Positions 15,215 to 24,800 are shown, counted from the stretch's first letter. The stretch is 35,309 bases of DNA from an uncultured Bacteroidales bacterium (GCA_905233995.1 CAJOGF010000006.1:1-35309); one strand, 5' to 3'. Numbers and translations are program-made. Notes: generated by a model from the sequence alone, not told the origin.

Positions 15215-17464
15215 TTATTTGTTGCAAAATTGATCTATTAAATTTTGGGCTTTTGCATAATTTTTTTCTTTAGCCGCATGAAAATCCTCGCACGCACCTT
15301 CCCTATTGTTTGCATTAATTTTATAAATACCCCGCATATAATTGAAATAACCATTTTTAGGGTTAATCTCTATACATTTTGAAATATCTTTAGTTGCAGC
15401 CTCAAGAAATTCCATTTTACGTTTTGAATCATTGTCCGACAATGTTTTAAATGTTATTGCACGATTAAAATGCGCTCCCTCGTTTAGAGAATCAAGTTCG
15501 ATTGCTCGATTATAGTCAACGAGTGCAGAATCGTAAAGTTTCAAACCGTTGTAAGCCAATCCTCGATTGGAATATGCTGAAGCGTTATTTGGAAATTTCG
15601 CCAAATAAGTATTAAAATCTTCAATCGAGTGATTGAAATCTCCATATTTTCCGTAAGCCACTCCCCTATTTACGTAAATGTCATAGAGATTTGGATTCAA
15701 ATCCAAAGCGTGATTAAAGTCGTTTAAGGCTAACGAAAAGTAAAACGCACATGAATCTTTATTAATATTAGTAAACCTTTCAGAATACAAATCGTAAATC
15801 CCTGCCCTACTCTGAAACGCTGGCGCAAAATTCAAATCGTAGGTCAAAGCCTTAGAAAAGTCATCTAAAGCAGACTTTTCGTAAATTGTATCTGACGTTA
15901 ATTCAAAAATATCGTTTTCAGCCAATCCCCTATTGTAAAAAGCATGCGTATAATCGGGTTTATACTTAATTCCAGAGGTAAAACAATCAATTGCAAGTTT
16001 TTTATTTTTAAGGTATTCTCTATCGTCTTTGTTTTTTAGCGTAGAGTCTGCCATCATGTTGATATAACTACCAAGATTATTCCAACCAATAACCGCTTCT
16101 GGATACTTTTCAACGCAATCTGACCATAGTGTACGGCTGTTTTGCCATACTTTTTCGCGATTTACTGTCATAACACATAGTAAAAGACAATAAACACCAA
16201 AAACACCATAGAGAATAGGAGTATATTTTTTATACTTATCTATCAGTAAATCAAGTATATAAGCAAACAAAACCGATAATCCAACCGACGGAATATAAGA
16301 ATATCTATCTGCATACATCGCACTACCAACAGGTATGAACTGCAAAAGTAGAGCGATATTTACGATAAAGAATGCCAATCCAAAGGTGAAAATTTTATTT
16401 TTTTTGTACATAAAGAAAAACAAGAGAATCACCGAGATAAATATCGGCACCGTAAGCCAAAATAAAACAGGAACGGTGCGATTTAGAATGTCAGGGTAGG
16501 GGTAGAGGCATGATAGTTTTATGGGCAAAATAAACCTTAAAATGTATTGTAAAAAGCCGTTACTACCAAACGCAATTCTCTGATATGCTTCATATTGATC
16601 AGTTTCAGCAAGTGCAGTAGATGCAGCCTGCGCTTTCACCGAAATCAAACCAAAAACAATAGAGATTATAAAGAATGGAATCTTATCTATCCATAATTTC
16701 CAAAAATCTTTCTTCATAAAGAATTTCTCTTGATTGAATAGAGAATCGTCCAAAAGGAAATAGTCAACAAGGAAAAGTGTTATCGTTAAAGACACTGCTT
16801 GTCCCTTAGATAATGCACTGATAATGAAGATGATAAGTGAAAGTATATAAAACGTTACTTTTTGTCGTTTTTTATAGAGAATATAACACAATAACGATAA
16901 AAAGTAAAACATTGTATAAAGAACGTCTTTTCTTTCTGCAATCCAAGTTACTGATTCCACATGAAGAGTATGAATACCAAACAAAAGAGCGATAACGATA
17001 GGGTAGAGGCGCTTGTTAAATAGTTGAGAGAAAACAAGATACACCAAGAATACCGACATCAAATGCAGAATAATATTAATAAATATAAACGTATAGGGTA
17101 GAGCCTTTCCGTTTGCGCCGATTTCTGCAATTTGATAATTCATATTCAAAGAAAGCATCGTAAGCGGGTGATAGTTTCCCATGAAATATTTTTCATTTGG
17201 GTCATCAGAGAAAAACATTTTTGAGACAGTTTCCTTATCAAATGTTTTCAAAAGCGGATTATCGCCGATATACTTATCGTCGTCCCAGTTTGTAGCCTCG
17301 TTGTTTAGAGAAAACGAATAAACAAAAGCCGTCAAAATAATTATCAAAACAATCGGCAAATAACGTTTTATAAATCCTTCATCTGCCTTAGAAATAGTAG
17401 AGGAGATGACAGAATTTCCAACTTTGTTACCGAGAGTTGTTCCACGGACGTATTTTCCTTTCAT
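15215..17464 (-). CDS. TMTC-like multi-pass membrane protein with C-terminal TPRs
   Basis: This 749-residue protein has an N-terminal half with about ten membrane segments and motifs of GT-C glycosyltransferases of the TMTC type: NWDDDKYIGDNPLL (59-72, with the acidic pair expected to be catalytic), NYHPLTMLSLNMNY, and HVESVTWIAERKDVLYTMFYFLSLL. The C-terminal half has at least five TPRs (e.g. AFYNRGLAENDIFEL, ASAYSNRGLAYNGLKLYDSALVDYNRAIELD). Animal TMTC proteins are protein O-mannosyltransferases; a bacterial transferase acting on exported proteins is plausible but inferred. It is the first gene of an operon with a MORN protein and cysS, and diverges from dnaG. Confidence 0.8.
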   Translation of the reverse strand: MKGKYVRGTTLGNKVGNSVISSTISKADEGFIKRYLPIVLIIILTAFVYSFSLNNEATNWDDDKYIGDNPLLKTFDKETVSKMFFSDDPNEKYFMGNYHPLTMLSLNMNYQIAEIGANGKALPYTFIFINIILHLMSVFLVYLVFSQLFNKRLYPIVIALLFGIHTLHVESVTWIAERKDVLYTMFYFLSLLCYILYKKRQKVTFYILSLIIFIISALSKGQAVSLTITLFLVDYFLLDDSLFNQEKFFMKKDFWKLWIDKIPFFIISIVFGLISVKAQAASTALAETDQYEAYQRIAFGSNGFLQYILRFILPIKLSCLYPYPDILNRTVPVLFWLTVPIFISVILLFFFMYKKNKIFTFGLAFFIVNIALLLQFIPVGSAMYADRYSYIPSVGLSVLFAYILDLLIDKYKKYTPILYGVFGVYCLLLCVMTVNREKVWQNSRTLWSDCVEKYPEAVIGWNNLGSYINMMADSTLKNKDDREYLKNKKLAIDCFTSGIKYKPDYTHAFYNRGLAENDIFELTSDTIYEKSALDDFSKALTYDLNFAPAFQSRAGIYDLYSERFTNINKDSCAFYFSLALNDFNHALDLNPNLYDIYVNRGVAYGKYGDFNHSIEDFNTYLAKFPNNASAYSNRGLAYNGLKLYDSALVDYNRAIELDSLNEGAHFNRAITFKTLSDNDSKRKMEFLEAATKDISKCIEINPKNGYFNYMRGIYKINANNREGACEDFHAAKEKNYAKAQNLIDQFCNK

Positions 17465-17491
17465 AAAGTATTAAAAATTTTGTTTAAATGG

Positions 17492-17499
17492 CAAAATTA
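17492..17499 (-). promoter_or_regulatory. -7 element for the TMTC-like/MORN/cysS operon
   Basis: Minus-strand TAATTTTG lies 27 bases before the start codon. No clean TTTG is found 20 bases upstream. The plus-strand dnaG promoter starts within 50 bases. Confidence 0.45.
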
Positions 17500-17519
17500 T
17501 AAAAAAAAATTTAAAACAT

Positions 17520-17550
17520 GTTTTTTTTAGTAAAGAAAATATTATTTTTG
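17520..17550 (+). promoter_or_regulatory. Promoter of dnaG
   Basis: TATTTTTG (17543-17550) ends only 10 bases before the ATG, giving an almost leaderless transcript. A T-run preceded by TG at 17519-17528 occupies the -33 position. Confidence 0.5.
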
Positions 17551-17560
17551 CATTTTAGAT

Positions 17561-19561
17561 ATGGCAATCATCGACCAAAATATAGTACAAAGAATACTTG
17601 ATTCCGCACAAATTCTTGATGTTGTTCAAGATTTTATGTCGTTAAAACGTCGCGGAACAAACTATGTAGGGTGTTGTCCGTTTCATAACGAGAAAACGCC
17701 CTCGCTTTCTGTATCGCCAGCAAAAAATATTTTTAAATGTTTCGGCTGCGGTGCTTCTGGCTCTCCAGTTACTTTCGTTATGAAACACGAAAGCATGACT
17801 TATCCCGAAGCATTAAAATATCTCGCAAAAAAATACAATATCACAATTCAGGAAAAAGAATTTACTTCAGAAGAAAAAAAAGAGCATGAAGAACGCGAAA
17901 GTATGAATATCGCCAATCAATTTGCTCAAACGTTTTTTTCTAATCAACTCTCTAATACAGAAGAGGGTAGGGCTATTGCTCTTACATATTTTCAAGAGAG
18001 AGGTTTTCGTCCTGAAACAATAGAAAAATTTCAATTAGGATATTCTCCAACAAATAGACAAGCACTTGTAAATGAAGCATCTAAAAAAGGTTATCAATTA
18101 AAATACTTTGCAAAAACAGGTCTTATAATAGAAAAAGAAGACGGTTATAAATTTGATAGATTTACAGGCAGAGTTATTTTCCCGATTCATGGCATTTCTG
18201 GCAAAGTTGTGGCATTCGGCGGACGAATAATGACCAATGACAAAAAACAAGCAAAATACGTAAACTCGCCAGAATCAGAAGTTTACCATAAAAGTCAAGT
18301 TCTTTACGGAATTTATCAAGCAAAATCAGAAATCGTACGAAGAGACAAATGCTACCTTTGCGAAGGTTATTGCGACGTAATTTCGATGCATCAATCGGGA
18401 ATCACAAACACGGTTGCCTCATCAGGAACATCGTTAACACCGGGACAAATATCTGTTATAAAGCGTTTTACAAGCAATCTTACAGTTATTTACGACGGCG
18501 ACCCTGCTGGCATAAAAGCCTCTCTTAGAGGTATTGACCTAATTTTGGAACAAGATATAAATGTAAAAGTTGTTTTACTTCCAGAACCCGAAGACCCCGA
18601 TTCTTTTGCACGAAGTCATACTCCAACTGAACTACAAGAATATATAGACTCTCACGAAGAGGATTTTATAAAGTTCAAAACAAGAATTTTACTAAAAGAT
18701 GCAGAAGACCCAATAAAAAAAGCAGAAGTTGTTAACAGCATAATTGGTTCAATATCAAAGATTTCCAATGCAGTAACAAGGTCGCTTTACATAAAAGAAT
18801 GTTCTCGACTTCTTGAAGTAAAAGAAGACGCTCTGTACGCCGAAACAGGACGAACAATCAAAAAAATAAAAAACGACGAACTAAAACAAAAAATCCGCCA
18901 GACAACAAATCCGAATTTTGTCAACGAAAACAATAACGAAAACACTGAAATAAAACAAGTTGTTGATAGAGTAGGAGAGGAGGCGAAACTTCCGGGATTT
19001 GTAAACGGAATTTTTGCCGAAATAGAAGAAAGAGAAATTATCAACTATCTTATCAACTACGGAAATCTTGAATACGAGCGCATTACAGACCCTGTTTCTG
19101 GCGTTGAACAATCGGTTAACGTTGCAACATATATAATTAGCGAAATTCTAAACGACGAAATGGAGTTTTCAAATCTTGTCTACAAAAATATTTTTGAAAA
19201 CTACAAAAATCGACTTTTTGAAAATCAACCAACCGACACAACGTATTTCCTTAACAACGAAGACGAAAAAATAAGGACACTTGCCTCTGAAATGGTGATT
19301 TCAAAAGATAGTATCAGCAAAATTTGGGAAAGGAGAGGGGCTGTTTGCGCTACTCCAGAAGATACTTTCAAAAACGACATTCCAAAGTCGATACTAACTT
19401 ATAAACTGCAAATCATAAAGTTAGCCTCCAAAAATACAATCGAAAGGCTTAAAGACAATAGTCTTTCCATTCAAGAAAGAGATGCAATTCTTCAAAACTG
19501 CAAACAACTAAAAGATGTAGAAAAAGAATTAGCAAAAAATCTAAAAAGGATAATTATTTAG
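17561..19561 (+). CDS. dnaG: DNA primase
   Basis: DnaG makes RNA primers at the replication fork with DnaB. The 666-residue protein has the CHC2 zinc finger (Cys39, His42, Cys60, Cys63 in CCPFHNEKTPSL and FKCFGCGASG), the RNA-polymerase-like core (GRVIFPIHGISGKVVAFGGR), and the Toprim domain with the catalytic Glu268 in CEGYCDV and the metal-binding DGD (312-314) in YDGDPAGIKA. The C-terminal helical region, expected to bind DnaB, is long and charged. It begins at the ATG just after a promoter and converges on the DUF3108 gene, with only 8 bases between stop codons and no obvious hairpin. Confidence 0.97.
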   Translation: MAIIDQNIVQRILDSAQILDVVQDFMSLKRRGTNYVGCCPFHNEKTPSLSVSPAKNIFKCFGCGASGSPVTFVMKHESMTYPEALKYLAKKYNITIQEKEFTSEEKKEHEERESMNIANQFAQTFFSNQLSNTEEGRAIALTYFQERGFRPETIEKFQLGYSPTNRQALVNEASKKGYQLKYFAKTGLIIEKEDGYKFDRFTGRVIFPIHGISGKVVAFGGRIMTNDKKQAKYVNSPESEVYHKSQVLYGIYQAKSEIVRRDKCYLCEGYCDVISMHQSGITNTVASSGTSLTPGQISVIKRFTSNLTVIYDGDPAGIKASLRGIDLILEQDINVKVVLLPEPEDPDSFARSHTPTELQEYIDSHEEDFIKFKTRILLKDAEDPIKKAEVVNSIIGSISKISNAVTRSLYIKECSRLLEVKEDALYAETGRTIKKIKNDELKQKIRQTTNPNFVNENNNENTEIKQVVDRVGEEAKLPGFVNGIFAEIEEREIINYLINYGNLEYERITDPVSGVEQSVNVATYIISEILNDEMEFSNLVYKNIFENYKNRLFENQPTDTTYFLNNEDEKIRTLASEMVISKDSISKIWERRGAVCATPEDTFKNDIPKSILTYKLQIIKLASKNTIERLKDNSLSIQERDAILQNCKQLKDVEKELAKNLKRIII

Positions 19562-19569
19562 ACTTTTAG

Positions 19570-20328
19570 TTAATTCTTGAATCCAGTTTCATACTTTAAG
19601 TTTTGATATTTCACCAAATCAACTTTTGCGCTTCCAACCATCAAAGACATTTGAGCACGAATAGGAATTTTGTTCTGATCGGCTGAAATCCAAATACTTA
19701 AAGCATCTTTAGCCGTAAAAACACCCGACACTTCAACAACCGGAATAAATTTATAACACGAAATCTTTCCAAGTTTTGAAATCTTGATTGTTTCTGTTTT
19801 CACATATAGAAGTCTCAAGGGCCAATTTTCTTCACCGAAAAAAGTATTGAGGGTTATTTGCTGACCAGATTTTAAATTCGACAAATCCAACATTCTAATT
19901 TTATAACAAGCCGAAACTATATCATAACATTCTTGCGGAATACTGTGAGTGCCTGAATGTGAACTCGTTACGTTTTGTTTATTATGGTCAAATTGATAAG
20001 TGATATAACGAATATATTTTGGACTTTCACGGACATTTTTCAAAGCACGAACCGGCTTTAAAGTTTCAGGGTCGCACCAAGTCTCGTAATCTTCCATAAT
20101 ATTATAAATTTTATCAACAAGACCAACCGTATTTCCCTTTGCCACAAGATGATAAAGTGTTTTTCCGTTTTCTGTTACTTGATTCGTTTGAAGTGTCATG
20201 TGAGCACCTGTTACAAAAGCGTAATAAATCTCATAATCAAGTTTTTCGTTTGACGAGATAACCGAATTTTGCGCTTTTGTAAACAATACGCAAAATATTG
20301 ACAACAAAACTATTAAAACTTTCTTCAT
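19570..20328 (-). CDS. DUF3108 domain exported protein
   Basis: The N-terminal signal peptide (VLIVLLSIFCVLFTKAQ) ends in the AQ junction common in this phylum. The mature part resembles DUF3108: YEIYYAFVTGAHMTL, VAKGNTVGLVDKIYNIMEDYETWCDP, a central segment with the duplicated YITYQFDHNKQNV-type strands, and the closing LSIWISADQNKIPIRAQMSLMVGSAKVDL. The family is probably a beta-rich periplasmic or outer-membrane-associated protein; its role is not known. It starts 3 bases after tsaB, as the third gene of the operon, and converges on dnaG. Confidence 0.8.
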   Translation of the reverse strand: MKKVLIVLLSIFCVLFTKAQNSVISSNEKLDYEIYYAFVTGAHMTLQTNQVTENGKTLYHLVAKGNTVGLVDKIYNIMEDYETWCDPETLKPVRALKNVRESPKYIRYITYQFDHNKQNVTSSHSGTHSIPQECYDIVSACYKIRMLDLSNLKSGQQITLNTFFGEENWPLRLLYVKTETIKISKLGKISCYKFIPVVEVSGVFTAKDALSIWISADQNKIPIRAQMSLMVGSAKVDLVKYQNLKYETGFKN

Positions 20329-20331
20329 AAC

Positions 20332-21024
20332 TTAATTCTTTAATACATTTTTCTTGCTGACAGTCGCAATAAAATCCTTCAAATAATAAGGCTCAAAATA
20401 CGCAACATCAACAAAGTCTTGATTTTCAAACGCTTGAAAAGTCAATTTTACCATATATTGTGCTGATGGCAAAATATCAAAAACAAAAATTGCATTTTTA
20501 TTTTCAATAATTTTACTGATTTTTTCAACAGCGTTTCCAACAAATACAACTTTATTGTCGTTCAAAAGGTCTTCAAATGAATTTTTTTCGATAATTTCGG
20601 CTTGACAACCTCTTAAAACTCTGTTTTGAGAATCAAAAATTTCAGAATAAACCTCGTTTCTGCCCGCATCAAGACAAGAAACAAATACAAAACTCTTATC
20701 ATTATAGTTCTCAATTGCTTTCAAAGCCATTGCCTGAAGAGTGTCAACTGCAATCATTTTGATTTCTGCGCCGTATGCAATGCCTTTAGCCGTTGACGTA
20801 CCAATTCTAAGTCCCGTATACGAACCCGGTCCTTTTGAAACCGCAACACCAGACAAATCATTAGCAGAAAGATTGTTACGATTAAGAATTTTTTCAATAA
20901 AAACCGCTAACGAAGAAGCATGATTACGTTCTGTATTCTCTTGAAAATCAACAACTTCACCATCTTTTGACAACGCAACTGAACAAATATCAGTTGAAGT
21001 TTCTATATTAATAAAGTATTTCAT
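20332..21024 (-). CDS. tsaB: tRNA threonylcarbamoyladenosine biosynthesis protein TsaB
   Basis: TsaB is the non-catalytic partner of TsaD in making t6A at position 37 of ANN-decoding tRNAs. The ASKHA-fold signatures are MKYFINIETSTDICSVALSKDG at the N-terminus, ENTERNHASSLAVFIEKIL, and GVAVSKGPGSYTGLRIGTSTAKGIAYG. The protein is about 230 residues, usual for TsaB and shorter than TsaD. The ATG at 21045 would overlap the preceding gene and add MTKKNSI; I prefer 21024, which gives a standard N-terminus and lies 4 bases after the upstream stop codon. Confidence 0.93.
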   Translation of the reverse strand: MKYFINIETSTDICSVALSKDGEVVDFQENTERNHASSLAVFIEKILNRNNLSANDLSGVAVSKGPGSYTGLRIGTSTAKGIAYGAEIKMIAVDTLQAMALKAIENYNDKSFVFVSCLDAGRNEVYSEIFDSQNRVLRGCQAEIIEKNSFEDLLNDNKVVFVGNAVEKISKIIENKNAIFVFDILPSAQYMVKLTFQAFENQDFVDVAYFEPYYLKDFIATVSKKNVLKN

Positions 21025-21028
21025 AATA

Positions 21029-22069
21029 CTATTCTTCTTTGTCATAAAAAAATTGATAATATTTCATTCCCGTTTCAGGGTCAACACCTTTTGAAACACG
21101 AGATTCGTCGCCATGAATATAAATATGAAAATTTTTATCAAGTTTTAAAACACTTTTCATTTTAGATTGTTGCTTTTTAGCAGCATTTTCCGAAACTGAA
21201 AAGTTATCTTCAAGTTTAACTTGTTTTTCCTCTTCATATTGTTGTTTATACTCGTTAAATGCCTCAATTACTTCAGGCTGTTGAAGAACGTTTTCTTCAA
21301 AATCCTCTTTTGAAAAATTTTCGTTTTCTTTGAAATAATTCTTTGATTTATTAAGCATTGCAATTTGTTGTGGTTTTTCAACTTCATGATCTTCATTGTA
21401 AACCTCTTCAACAAAATCTTTGCAAAGTTCCATATATTTTTGCGTTTGATAGAAATCGTCTTTTCGCTGACTAATTCCTAAAAAATCTATTCTCCAATAT
21501 TGCGCTTCTTGCTTGTTTGTGTTGTCAATAATGTTGAGTTTGTAACCGAACTCCGCCTCTGTGTTATAAACCAAACACGCTTTATCAATTTTATTTAGGT
21601 TGATACCTTCTTCAATCACAATATCAAGACCGTTTTCAGAGGGACGAATCTGCAAAAAATCTTGTTTAGTTTCAGATTTAAAAATGCCGACAGCATCAAC
21701 AAGTTCACCGTCAACCACCAAATCCGAAAAATAAGCGATATACAAATCACCTTCTTTTATTTTAGGGTGAGTACCTGCATCATAAAGTGCTTGAGCAATA
21801 TTCACACTTTCTCTAACAAAATTGTCAGCATTTTGGAAAATACAGTTAACGTATTGATAAACATGATTTTCCGTAGGTCCATTTTCCGAAGTAAAATTAT
21901 AATAATTTTCCTCCTGAAAATGTCCCAAAAAGAACTGAATCAACATTTCTCTAATAGAATCGTTGACAACAAGTTCTTTGTCTGACAAAATCATATCCTC
22001 TTCTCTTGATTTATTCCCTAACTTGTGAAGAATCACATTGTTAAGTCTTACATTAGTGAAATCCAACAT
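21029..22069 (-). CDS. NdpA-type nucleoid-associated protein
   Basis: This 346-residue protein looks like the 37-kDa nucleoid-associated family (NdpA/YejK): the N-terminal TNVRLNNVILHKLGNKSREE, the central GDLYIAYFSDLVVDGELVDAVGIFKSETK, and the ending LDKNFHIYIHGDESRVSKGVDPETGMKYYQFFY are in the order seen in the family. Members bind DNA or act as spermidine-type nucleoid proteins; the biological role in Bacteroidota is unclear. It is the first gene of an operon with tsaB and the DUF3108 gene and has a strong promoter at 22086-22117. No membrane segments are visible. Confidence 0.8.
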   Translation of the reverse strand: MLDFTNVRLNNVILHKLGNKSREEDMILSDKELVVNDSIREMLIQFFLGHFQEENYYNFTSENGPTENHVYQYVNCIFQNADNFVRESVNIAQALYDAGTHPKIKEGDLYIAYFSDLVVDGELVDAVGIFKSETKQDFLQIRPSENGLDIVIEEGINLNKIDKACLVYNTEAEFGYKLNIIDNTNKQEAQYWRIDFLGISQRKDDFYQTQKYMELCKDFVEEVYNEDHEVEKPQQIAMLNKSKNYFKENENFSKEDFEENVLQQPEVIEAFNEYKQQYEEEKQVKLEDNFSVSENAAKKQQSKMKSVLKLDKNFHIYIHGDESRVSKGVDPETGMKYYQFFYDKEE

Positions 22070-22085
22070 CTTTTTTAATTTTATG

Positions 22086-22117
22086 CAAAAGTAGAATTAT
22101 TTTTCGTGTTTTGCAAA
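22086..22117 (-). promoter_or_regulatory. Promoter of the ndpA-like/tsaB/DUF3108 operon
   Basis: Minus-strand TTTG (22117-22114) is followed after exactly 20 bases by TACTTTTG (22093-22086). The start codon follows 16 bases later. Confidence 0.7.
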
Positions 22118-22306
22118 AAAATACTTTTTACGCTGAACCTTATTAACAATTTAAAACATTTTTTTTATTTTAACGCCAAAGAAATAAAACAGATAACAAA
22201 AAAAATTTAAGAAAAATAAAAGACCAAAATCTACTTAATAAACAATAATTAAGACATCAAATTTTCATAGTAATTATATTTTTTTTTGAAAAAAAAGAAA
22301 AATGTT

Positions 22307-22337
22307 TTTGTCGTTACAAAATATTATCTTAATTTTA
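22307..22337 (+). promoter_or_regulatory. Candidate promoter of the SiaC-like gene
   Basis: TTTG (22307-22310), a 19-base gap, then TAATTTTA (22330-22337), which differs from TAnnTTTG only at the last base. The ATG is 25 bases on. The rest of the gap between the divergent genes is very AT-rich. Confidence 0.45.
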
Positions 22338-22362
22338 CGCCAAATTATATACGAAAAATAGC

Positions 22363-22755
22363 ATGGAAAAAATACAAATAGAACCGTTACACAATGCACC
22401 GAGGATTGATTTTGATCCTGAAAAAGGGATTTTGAATTTTGAAGGAAAATCCCTTATGGAGGATTCTGAATCGTTTTACTTGCCTTTGGTGAATTGGATA
22501 ATGGAGTATACTGCCAAAGACCCACACAAAGGAACTGTTATTAATTTTAAATACGAATATTTCAATACAAGTAGTTCTAAGTGGTTGATAACCATTACAA
22601 AACAATTGAAAGTTTTGTACGATAAAGACCCATCAACACAAGTAAATTGGTATTGGCCTGATGACGATATTTTGGAGTACGGCGAAGTAATTAGAGATTT
22701 GGTTGATATGCCAATCAACCTTATTGAAATCGAAGACGAAGAAGAAGAAATTTAA
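22363..22755 (+). CDS. SiaC-family (DUF1987) regulatory phosphoprotein
   Basis: This 130-residue protein matches the SiaC/DUF1987 pattern: an N-terminal beta region (APRIDFDPEKGILNFEGKSLMEDSESFYLPLVNWI), the conserved FKYEYFNTSSSKWLI (62-76), VNWYWPDDD, and an acidic tail. In Pseudomonas, SiaC is phosphorylated by SiaB on the threonine of the corresponding YFNTSS-like motif (here Thr69) and dephosphorylated by the SpoIIE phosphatase SiaA. A TPR-SpoIIE phosphatase is encoded at 9519-11549 in this window, but no kinase of the SiaB type is seen. It stands alone between a divergent gene and the UbiD-family gene. An acidic C-terminus (EDEEEEI) is notable. Confidence 0.88.
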   Translation: MEKIQIEPLHNAPRIDFDPEKGILNFEGKSLMEDSESFYLPLVNWIMEYTAKDPHKGTVINFKYEYFNTSSSKWLITITKQLKVLYDKDPSTQVNWYWPDDDILEYGEVIRDLVDMPINLIEIEDEEEEI

Positions 22756-22874
22756 CCAAGATTCTTAAATAAAAAAAAGAATTAAGGAGAAAAATTGGAA
22801 TATATAAATCGGTGTAAAGCAAACTTTAAAAAATATGAAGTTTCTTTGCGCCTTTTTTTTAAAAATAACGTTTT

Positions 22875-24752
22875 ATGCATACGCTAAGAAATTTCATCGA
22901 CATACTAAAATCTCAAGACGAAATTCTTGAGGTAGAAGAATTTTTTTCTCCTGACAAAGAAATTACTGAACTCTCAGACCGTATGATGAAATTACCCTTA
23001 GGCGGCAAAGCAATTCTTTTTAAAAACACAGGCACCGATTACCCCGTCTTAATTAATATTTTTGGCTCTGAAAAAAGAATATGCGAGGCATTGTATTGCA
23101 AAGATTTAAGCGAAAAATCTTCTGAAATAGAGTATTTTTTCAATGCGCTGACAACAAAAAGAGTAACTTTAGCAAAAAAGTTGAAAATCTTACCATTATT
23201 AAAAGATATTTCAAGTTTTTTTCCAAAAAAATTGAATAGGAGAGGGGCTTCTCAAGAAATTATAGAAAAGGAAATTGACATTTTTAAACTTCCTGTCTTA
23301 AAATGTTGGCCATTTGACGGCGGAAAATTCATAACATTACCAATGGTCAACACAATAGATCCCGAAACAGGTCAGCGAAATGTTGGAATGTATCGCGTTC
23401 AACTTTTAGAAAAAGATTTAACCGCAATGCACTGGCACAAACACAAAACAGGTGCCTCTCATTACAATAAATATAAAAAACTAAAGAAAAAAATGCCGGT
23501 TGCGATAGTTTTGGGCGGCGACCCCGTTTATACATACTCAGCAACGGCACCACTTCCTGAAGGAATAGACGAATATCTTTTGGCTGGTTTTTTACGAAAA
23601 TCACCCGTAAAACTTGTTAAATGTCTGTCACAACCAGAAATAGAAGTGCCAGAAGACGCTGATTTTGTTATCGAAGGTTACATTGACCCCGAAGAAGAAA
23701 AAGTTCTTGAAGGTCCTTTCGGCGACCACACTGGCTTTTATTCGTTAGCAGATTATTATCCAAAGTTTCATATTACGGCTATAACTCACAGAAAAGATGC
23801 TATTTACCCAGCAACAATAGTAGGTATTCCACCTATGGAAGATGCCTACATAAGTTTAGCAACAGAAAAAATATTTTCGTTCCCAATAAAATTATCGTTT
23901 GTACCTGAATTAGAAGATCTTCACATGCCAACAGCAGGAGTTCAACACAATATTGCACTTGTAAAAATAAAGACACATTACGAATCAGAGGCTATAAAAG
24001 TGAAAAACTCTCTTTGGGGTGCTGGTCAAATGATGTTCAACAAAATACTTGTTGTTTATGACGGAAAAGAAGATTTAAGAAACTATAAAGATTTTTTAAG
24101 AGACGGCTTGAAAAATTTTTCACCTAAAAGAGATGTATACATCGATAGACTCGGAGTTTCAGATGTACTTGACCATGCAAGTAGAAAATTTGCATCAGGA
24201 GGGAAAATTTTTCTCGACTTTACTGCAAAAAACACTGAAAATTTTACGATTAACACACCAAAGGTACAAATTTTGTTGGAAAAATATACCACAATAACAA
24301 AAATTAACGTTAAATTATTAGGGTATAATATTCCAATAGTGTTTTTAACAGTGAAAGACAAAAAAACAAAAACTATTAAGAGTATTGCTAAAGAATTAAT
24401 CGAAAGCAAAGATTTGTCAACCAAAATTGCAATTTTTGTTGACATAGACTTTCAAGACGAAGATTTATATTTGCTTTCATGGTATGCCTCAGGCAATATC
24501 GACCCATACACAGATTGTTTTATCATAAATGATACTTTATGTGTGGATTCAACGGCAAAAACTCTTGAAAATGACGGCTTTGAAAGACGTTGGCCAGAAG
24601 CCGTTGTAATGGACGAGGATACAATAAAAAAAGTTAATGAAAAAAATTGCGTAAAAAAAGACAAAATTTTATTAACTTCGCCCTCTGATAAAACAAAAAT
24701 TTTATGCAGCAAAAAAGGTGCTGTAAAATTTTTAAATTCAGAACTTACGTAA
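22875..24752 (+). CDS. mqnL: UbiD-family decarboxylase, probably menaquinone (futalosine route)
   Basis: This 625-residue protein belongs to the UbiD family of prenyl-FMN-dependent decarboxylases. Visible landmarks are RNVGMYRVQLLEKDLTAMHWH, the HYNKYKKLKKKMPVAIVLGGDPVYTYSA segment, and LEGPFGDHTGFYSLADYYP, which includes the active-site Glu/Asp region. Its length and the C-terminal extension fit the menaquinone-type group rather than E. coli UbiD. mqnC, encoded convergently at 25683-26777, supports the futalosine pathway, in which this enzyme would remove the naphthoate carboxyl group. The symbol is therefore inferred from context. TTTCTTTG at 22841-22848 is a near match to the -7 element. 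The FGE-fold gene follows after 48 bases. Confidence 0.75.
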   Translation: MHTLRNFIDILKSQDEILEVEEFFSPDKEITELSDRMMKLPLGGKAILFKNTGTDYPVLINIFGSEKRICEALYCKDLSEKSSEIEYFFNALTTKRVTLAKKLKILPLLKDISSFFPKKLNRRGASQEIIEKEIDIFKLPVLKCWPFDGGKFITLPMVNTIDPETGQRNVGMYRVQLLEKDLTAMHWHKHKTGASHYNKYKKLKKKMPVAIVLGGDPVYTYSATAPLPEGIDEYLLAGFLRKSPVKLVKCLSQPEIEVPEDADFVIEGYIDPEEEKVLEGPFGDHTGFYSLADYYPKFHITAITHRKDAIYPATIVGIPPMEDAYISLATEKIFSFPIKLSFVPELEDLHMPTAGVQHNIALVKIKTHYESEAIKVKNSLWGAGQMMFNKILVVYDGKEDLRNYKDFLRDGLKNFSPKRDVYIDRLGVSDVLDHASRKFASGGKIFLDFTAKNTENFTINTPKVQILLEKYTTITKINVKLLGYNIPIVFLTVKDKKTKTIKSIAKELIESKDLSTKIAIFVDIDFQDEDLYLLSWYASGNIDPYTDCFIINDTLCVDSTAKTLENDGFERRWPEAVVMDEDTIKKVNEKNCVKKDKILLTSPSDKTKILCSKKGAVKFLNSELT

Positions 24753-24800
24753 AACTACAACTATAATAACAGAGTATAAACCTTAAAATAGAATATTAAA

